A DNA stretch of 64,000 nt from Rhizobium sp. BK196 (GTDB lineage: Bacteria > Pseudomonadota > Alphaproteobacteria > Rhizobiales > Rhizobiaceae), in contig NZ_JACHZB010000004.1 of NCBI RefSeq assembly GCF_014193255.1, positions 186,001-250,000 of the forward strand, read 5' to 3'. Below, one piece after another: positions 60,134-64,000 of the stretch. The notes under the pieces are model-generated. The model was not told where the DNA came from and ran no database searches. It was given only the letters and a program-made list of their open reading frames with translations. Every line of letters begins with the position of its first letter. Within the stretch, counting starts at the first letter, position 1. Position numbers and translations under genes: made by a program.

Positions 60134-61293
60134 CAGCTCACCCCTGCCAATCGCCATTCGTTGAGGACATCTTCATCCGACTCATTTTCCTTTTGTGCGG
60201 CAAAGGCTTTGAATTCGCCAGCCTCCATGAGCCGCGACAGTGCCCAAATCGCCGTGCCGCGCACGACCGGCGAGGCATCAGTGGCGAGCGCACGACATCG
60301 CTCGATCAAGCTGCGCTCGCCGGAATTGCCGGCGGCGATCAACACGTTACGAATAAAGCGGTCACGGCCGATGCGCTTGACCGGCGAGCCGCTGAAGAAG
60401 GTGCGAAAGGTCGGATCGTCGAGCGCCAGAAGGAACACGATCGAAGGTCCCTTCAGATCCTCACGCGCCTTCAGCTTCATTTCCGATGCTTCGTTTGCGA
60501 ACTTGTTCCAAGGGCATGCGGCGAGGCAATCGTCGCAGCCGTAAATGCGGTTGCCGATCAGCGGCCTGAATTCGGGATCGATCGGCCCCTTATGCTCGAT
60601 CGTCAGATACGAGATGCAGCGGCGCGCATCGATCTGGTAGGGCGCCGGAAAGGCAGCGGTTGGGCAGACATCGAGGCAGGCGCGGCAGGAGCCGCAATGA
60701 TCGGTCTCCAAGGTATCTGTATTGAGATCGGCGGTCGTAAACATCGATCCAAGGAAAAGCCAGGAACCGTGCTCGCGGCTGACGAGATTGGTGTGTTTGC
60801 CCTGCCAGCCGAGACCGGCGGCCGCAGCCAGCGGCTTTTCCATGACCGGGGCAGTATCGACGAAGACCTTCACATCCGCGCCAGCCTTGGCCGCGAAGCG
60901 CGTGGCGATCTCCTTCAGTCGGCCCTTGATGACGTCATGATAGTCGCGGTTGCGGGCGTAGACGGAGATTGCCGCCTTATCTTTCTCTCCGAGAATGCCG
61001 CGCGGATCCTCGTCCGGCCCATAATTTAGCCCGAAGACGGCGACCGAGCGCACATCGCTCCAAAGCGTGCGTGGATCGCTGCGGCGCTCGCGCGTTTCCG
61101 CCATCCATTCCATCGTCCCATGCCGGCCGGCATCGAGGAATTGGCTGAGCCGCTCTTTTGCCTCAGGGATCGAATCCGGGCGGGTCACGCGGCAGAGATC
61201 GAAGCCGAGAGTGACCGCTTCCGCTTTCAGGAAGGCGGTCAAATTGTCGCGGCGCTTGCGCTCCTTGATATCTTCGGCTTTCGGTTCGGGCAT
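60133..61293 (-). CDS. queG: tRNA epoxyqueuosine(34) reductase
   Basis: 386 aa. N-terminal B12-binding domain, then two 4Fe-4S clusters: [16 protein letters not shown] and [18 protein letters not shown]-like C-terminus ([20 protein letters not shown]) completes the family layout. It makes queuosine from epoxyqueuosine at position 34 of tRNAs with GUN anticodons. Sits 12 nt downstream of a GST gene and overlaps the SDR gene by 1 nt. Confidence 0.96.
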   Translation of the reverse strand: MPEPKAEDIKERKRRDNLTAFLKAEAVTLGFDLCRVTRPDSIPEAKERLSQFLDAGRHGTMEWMAETRERRSDPRTLWSDVRSVAVFGLNYGPDEDPRGILGEKDKAAISVYARNRDYHDVIKGRLKEIATRFAAKAGADVKVFVDTAPVMEKPLAAAAGLGWQGKHTNLVSREHGSWLFLGSMFTTADLNTDTLETDHCGSCRACLDVCPTAAFPAPYQIDARRCISYLTIEHKGPIDPEFRPLIGNRIYGCDDCLAACPWNKFANEASEMKLKAREDLKGPSIVFLLALDDPTFRTFFSGSPVKRIGRDRFIRNVLIAAGNSGERSLIERCRALATDASPVVRGTAIWALSRLMEAGEFKAFAAQKENESDEDVLNEWRLAGVS

Positions 61294-61305
61294 CGAACGC
61301 CCTCG

Positions 61306-61998
61306 TTAGAAATCCAGGTCGGCGTAATGGGAAACCGGCGTCAAGCCGCGTACGCGCTCGGTCAGAAGCGGGCGAAAAGACGGGCGCGATTTCAGCCGCT
61401 GGTACCAGTCCTTGGCGAGGGGCGATTCCGACCAGTCGATCTCGCCGAGATAATCGAGAATGGAGATCGAGGCTGCGGCGGCAAGATCGGCATAACTCAT
61501 TCGCTCGCCGGCAAGCCATTGGCGCGAGCCGGCTAGCCAGGTGAGATAACGCATATGTTGGCGGATATTGGCGCGTGCCGTGCGCAACACCTTGGAATCC
61601 GGGGCGCCACCGCCCTGGTCGGCCGTCATCTGCAGCTTGTAGACGCGCTCGCGTGCCAGCGGCTTGGTGACGTCGTTTTCCATTTTTTGCATGAACCATT
61701 CCGTCAAACGGCGGATTTCCGCGCGCTGGAACGGGTCCTCGGCGAGCAACCGGCGGTCGCGTTTCAGCACGCCATGCGTCTCGTCGAGATATTCCGAGAT
61801 GACGGTTGCGCCACAGAGCGCGCGCATGCTGTCATCGACATAAACCGGCAGCGTACCGGCTGGGTTGAGCGCCAAGAAGTCGCGGCGTTTCTCCCAGGTC
61901 TGTTCTTCGATCAGTTCCACCTGATAGCCATATTCCGCCAGAATGAGCCTGACGAAGCGGGATGCGGACGACATGGGATGATGATAAAGCGTGGGCAT
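61306..61998 (-). CDS. Glutathione S-transferase family protein
   Basis: 230 aa. N-domain: LYHHPMSSASRFVRLILAEYG (Ser at the GSH site), LNPAGTLPVYVDD (cis-Pro) and ATVISEYLDET. C-domain: RMSYADLAAAASISILDYLG (conserved N-capping box). It leads the queG operon with a 12-nt spacing, an arrangement common in rhizobia. Substrate unknown. The region to uppP (277 nt) should hold both divergent promoters. Confidence 0.9.
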   Translation of the reverse strand: MPTLYHHPMSSASRFVRLILAEYGYQVELIEEQTWEKRRDFLALNPAGTLPVYVDDSMRALCGATVISEYLDETHGVLKRDRRLLAEDPFQRAEIRRLTEWFMQKMENDVTKPLARERVYKLQMTADQGGGAPDSKVLRTARANIRQHMRYLTWLAGSRQWLAGERMSYADLAAAASISILDYLGEIDWSESPLAKDWYQRLKSRPSFRPLLTERVRGLTPVSHYADLDF

Positions 61999-62275
61999 CG
62001 ATACTCGGACTTTTGATTGTGGTGCATGGGCTCAGGGGCGCGCCGATTATACCGCCCTAGTCATGACTCATTAGTTGAAGCTATAGGAGTTTGACCCCTC
62101 CAATACAAGCGAATCGGGCTAGACCGCCTGACAAGGGACAAAACATGGCTGCCTGAACGATCGCAACTCCCCGCTCGTCTTTCTTGCCTCCCGCTCTGGC
62201 GGACGATGATTGTGCAGTGCAATATAGCCTGGCCACCATTCCAGTCCGACCGAACCCCCAAACCGGAGACACTTT

Positions 62276-63073
62276 ATGGACTACATAAACTCTATAATTC
62301 TGGGCATTATAGAAGGGATCACAGAGTTCCTGCCGATTTCCAGCACTGGCCATCTGATCATTGCGGAACAGTGGCTTGGTGCACGCAGCGAGACATTCAA
62401 CATCGTCATTCAGGCAGGAGCGATCCTTGCCGTCACGATCATCTATTGGCGCCGCCTGCTCGATCTGCTGCTCGGCTGGCGCGATCCGCAAAACCGTGAC
62501 TACGCTTTTAAACTGATCGGCGCCTTTCTGATCACCGCCGTCCTCGGACTGTTGGTCAAGAAGCTTGGCTTCGAACTGCCTGAGAACGCAACCCCGGTTG
62601 CCTGGGCGCTTATCATCGGCGGTATCTGGATGATCTTCGCCGAATGGGCCGCCGCCCGCCGCCCGCCGAGCTCCCACATCACCTGGCTCGTGGCCATCCT
62701 GGTTGGTATCGCCCAGGTCGTTGCCGGGGTCTTCCCCGGGACGTCCCGCTCCGGCGCCACGATTTTCGTCGCCATGCTGGCCGGCGCGGCTAACCGCGCG
62801 GCTGCAACCGAATTTGCCTTCCTCGTCGGCATTCCGACCATGTATGCCGCAAGCGCCTTTTCGCTGCTGAAAACCGTCAAGGATGGCGGTGCGGCAAACG
62901 AGGACTGGACCGCGCTCGGCATCGCCTTCGTCGTTTCGACCGTCGTCGCCTTCGTCGCCGTCAAATGGCTGCTGGCCTATATCAGAAGTAACCGCTTCAC
63001 GGTCTTTGCGATCTATCGCATCATTCTGGGTGTTGTGCTGCTCGGCATGGCGATGGCAGGCATGATCAGCTGA
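62276..63073 (+). CDS. uppP: Undecaprenyl-diphosphatase
   Basis: 265 aa with about eight transmembrane helices. Motif 1 GIIEGITEFLPISSTGHL (catalytic Glu) and motif 2 VFPGTSRSGATIFVAML (PGTSRSG) are intact. It recycles C55-PP to C55-P for peptidoglycan and O-antigen synthesis, so it serves the surface-glycan genes at the other end of the window as well. A clear terminator follows. Confidence 0.96.
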   Translation: MDYINSIILGIIEGITEFLPISSTGHLIIAEQWLGARSETFNIVIQAGAILAVTIIYWRRLLDLLLGWRDPQNRDYAFKLIGAFLITAVLGLLVKKLGFELPENATPVAWALIIGGIWMIFAEWAAARRPPSSHITWLVAILVGIAQVVAGVFPGTSRSGATIFVAMLAGAANRAAATEFAFLVGIPTMYAASAFSLLKTVKDGGAANEDWTALGIAFVVSTVVAFVAVKWLLAYIRSNRFTVFAIYRIILGVVLLGMAMAGMIS

Positions 63074-63123
63074 GTCATCACGCGGGCGAGCGAATATGCG
63101 TCGCGCGCGCCGGGATAAAAATT

Positions 63124-63154
63124 AAAGCCGGTTCGAAAGGACCGGCTTTTTATT
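63124..63154 (+). terminator. Intrinsic terminator of uppP
   Basis: Stem AAAGCCGGT / ACCGGCTTT with an 8-nt loop (63124-63149), then TTATT. The minus strand also reads A/T-rich on both sides, so it can serve the convergent small gene too. Confidence 0.85.
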
Positions 63155-63305
63155 AGTGGGTAATGGAGGCCGTCGAGCAGGGATCGACGCCGTAAGCCGG
63201 CGAGCAACCGCCCTTCACCGCTGCGACGGAGCCCGGCGCAATGAAGGAGCCTGCGAGGATTACCAGTGCCGCACACGCAAAAAGAAGCGCGATTGACTTA
63301 CCCAT
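63153..63305 (-). CDS. Small secreted protein (50 aa)
   Basis: ATG 63305 to TAA 63153. The first ~30 residues (GKSIALLFACAALVILAGSF, then SVAA) look like a signal peptide; the mature part has two Cys (GGCSPAYGVDPCSTAS) that could form a disulphide. AAGG lies about 10 nt upstream. I do not recognise a family. It ends right at the uppP terminator. Confidence 0.55.
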   Translation of the reverse strand: MGKSIALLFACAALVILAGSFIAPGSVAAVKGGCSPAYGVDPCSTASITH

Positions 63306-63529
63306 CAGAAATAGCCTTTCACGTGATGCCGCACGCCTGCGAGGCGCTTGAGTCTGTCTGGAGACGCGCGGGGGTGTTTAGTCAGTGGAATAGCAAATAG
63401 CAATAAATGTTCCTGCTAAATTTGGTGTTAATTCCACTAAATTTCCTATGCGTCTTTTATGCAACGTCACACAACATGAGATGCATCTTAACACGCAAGG
63501 CTTGCGCCGGATTCGCGCCTCGCCAAAAT

Positions 63530-63565
63530 GGAAACGCCGCCCGCGAAAGCTCGCGAACGGCGCTT
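63530..63565 (-). terminator. Intrinsic terminator of the NDUFA9-like gene
   Basis: Bipartite stem: outer CGCCG / CGGCG (63535-63539, 63558-63562) and inner CGCGA / TCGCG with loop AAGC. On the minus strand it is followed by TTTCCATTTTGG, 21 nt after the stop. Confidence 0.65.
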
Positions 63566-63585
63566 GAATTGCCGGGTCGGATTGA

Positions 63586-64000
63586 TCAGGCAGCCTTGCC
63601 GGAGCCTGTGTACTGGCCGTGCGGGCGATACTGCACGAGGTAGGAATCGAGCACCGAAGTCGCCATCGTCGGCGTGATGCCAAGGCCCCTCAGCGTGCGG
63701 CCCTCGGCTTCGGCTTCTTTCGAAACGACGTTGTCATGCTTGAGAAGCTTGACCTGGTCCGGCGTGATCGGCGGCGCGATGAATGGCACCAGCGAGGCGA
63801 TGCTGCCGATCAGCGATGCGATGCTGAAGGGCAGGGAAACGAGCGGATTCTTGCGAACTGTGACCTTGAGTATGGTTTCGAGACAGTCGCGGAAGGTCAG
63901 GACCTCAGGACCGCCAAGTTCATAAATCTTGCCGGTTTCGACCTTACCGTCGACGGCACGGGCAACGGCCTCGGCGACATCCTCGACGTAAACGGGTTGG
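63586..64000 (-). CDS. Complex I NDUFA9-like NAD(P)-binding protein, C-terminal part
   Basis: The last 137 codons; the gene continues beyond base 64000. The text QPVYVEDVAEAVARAVDG, YELGGPEVLTFRDCLETIL and the C-terminal SYLVQYRPHGQYTG match the SDR-type proteins annotated as complex I NDUFA9 subunit family in alphaproteobacteria. The Rossmann half is outside the window. It probably supports respiratory complex I or acts as a quinone-linked dehydrogenase. Confidence 0.82.
   Translation of the reverse strand, partial: QPVYVEDVAEAVARAVDGKVETGKIYELGGPEVLTFRDCLETILKVTVRKNPLVSLPFSIASLIGSIASLVPFIAPPITPDQVKLLKHDNVVSKEAEAEGRTLRGLGITPTMATSVLDSYLVQYRPHGQYTGSGKAA

Noticed and set aside
1..64000. CRISPR arrays, insertion sequences, prophage or plasmid replication genes
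   Set aside because: No regularly spaced direct repeats, no transposase or integrase motifs and no rep/par genes were seen on either strand.

Overview
This 64 kb window looks like a stretch of chromosome from an alphaproteobacterium of the Rhizobium group. The evidence is the high-GC coding sequence with strong third-position GC, the order infC / rpmI-rplT-pheS-pheT, a BA14K-family protein, MbfA under a perfect Irr box, a BTLCP cysteine peptidase, an NDUFA9-like protein near uppP, and intergenic palindromes of the rhizobial type. I see no phage, plasmid, insertion sequence or CRISPR array. One tRNA gene, tRNA-Leu(CAG), is present.

Layout. 1-9305: an eleven-gene, minus-strand, largely overlapping operon for a surface-polysaccharide sugar. 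It runs from rfbF and rfbG (CDP-glucose to CDP-4-keto-6-deoxyglucose) through a C-methyltransferase, a 3,5-epimerase, a glycosyltransferase, a PLP aminotransferase, a CmcI-type methyltransferase, a formyltransferase, a WbqC-like protein and a PhyH-type oxygenase to a zinc-motif methyltransferase cut by the window edge. 9630-14771: a 50-aa membrane peptide, the tRNA, BA14K protein, SelW/Rdx protein, a GH25 lipoprotein, lepA and a TenA protein. 14889-22686: an XRE-cupin regulator with a GNAT enzyme, a HAD hydrolase, an acetylpolyamine amidohydrolase, recX, an RhtA-like exporter, a group III truncated haemoglobin, mbfA, a BTLCP peptidase and an alpha/beta hydrolase. 22867-28019: infC (AUU start), rpmI, rplT, pheS and pheT. 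28236-38914: small metabolic and stress genes, a GtrA/GtrB-like pair facing a GT-C-like membrane protein, then xseA and an oxidoreductase.

38915-39864 is a rearrangement scar: the 3' part of a marR-type regulator and the 5'-truncated part of a divergent EamA transporter are joined head to head. 39812-47071 holds an M29 aminopeptidase, a GST/MarR divergent pair, ybaK, an ArsC-like protein, a phosphonate module (phnX, a TIGR03364-type oxidoreductase, an AstE-like protein upstream) and a 2'-5' RNA ligase with an unusual structured leader. 47246-51737 holds guaA with a small trailing frame, a nucleosidase, a thioesterase, an aldo/keto reductase remnant and a frameshifted DUF2252 gene. 51716-56786 is a periplasmic iron-type operon (imelysin, di-haem oxidoreductase, imelysin, DUF1513). 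57033-64000 holds an RsmB-type methyltransferase, RlpA-like protein, an NAD-dependent epimerase, queG, a GST, uppP, a 50-aa secreted peptide and the 3' part of an NDUFA9-like gene.

The themes that tie genes together are surface-glycan assembly (CDP-sugar operon, Gtr-like set, uppP), iron handling (mbfA and the imelysin operon, both with Irr-like sites upstream) and translation (infC, L35/L20, PheRS, LepA, QueG, YbaK). All functional calls are from reading the sequence and recalling families; no database search was run.
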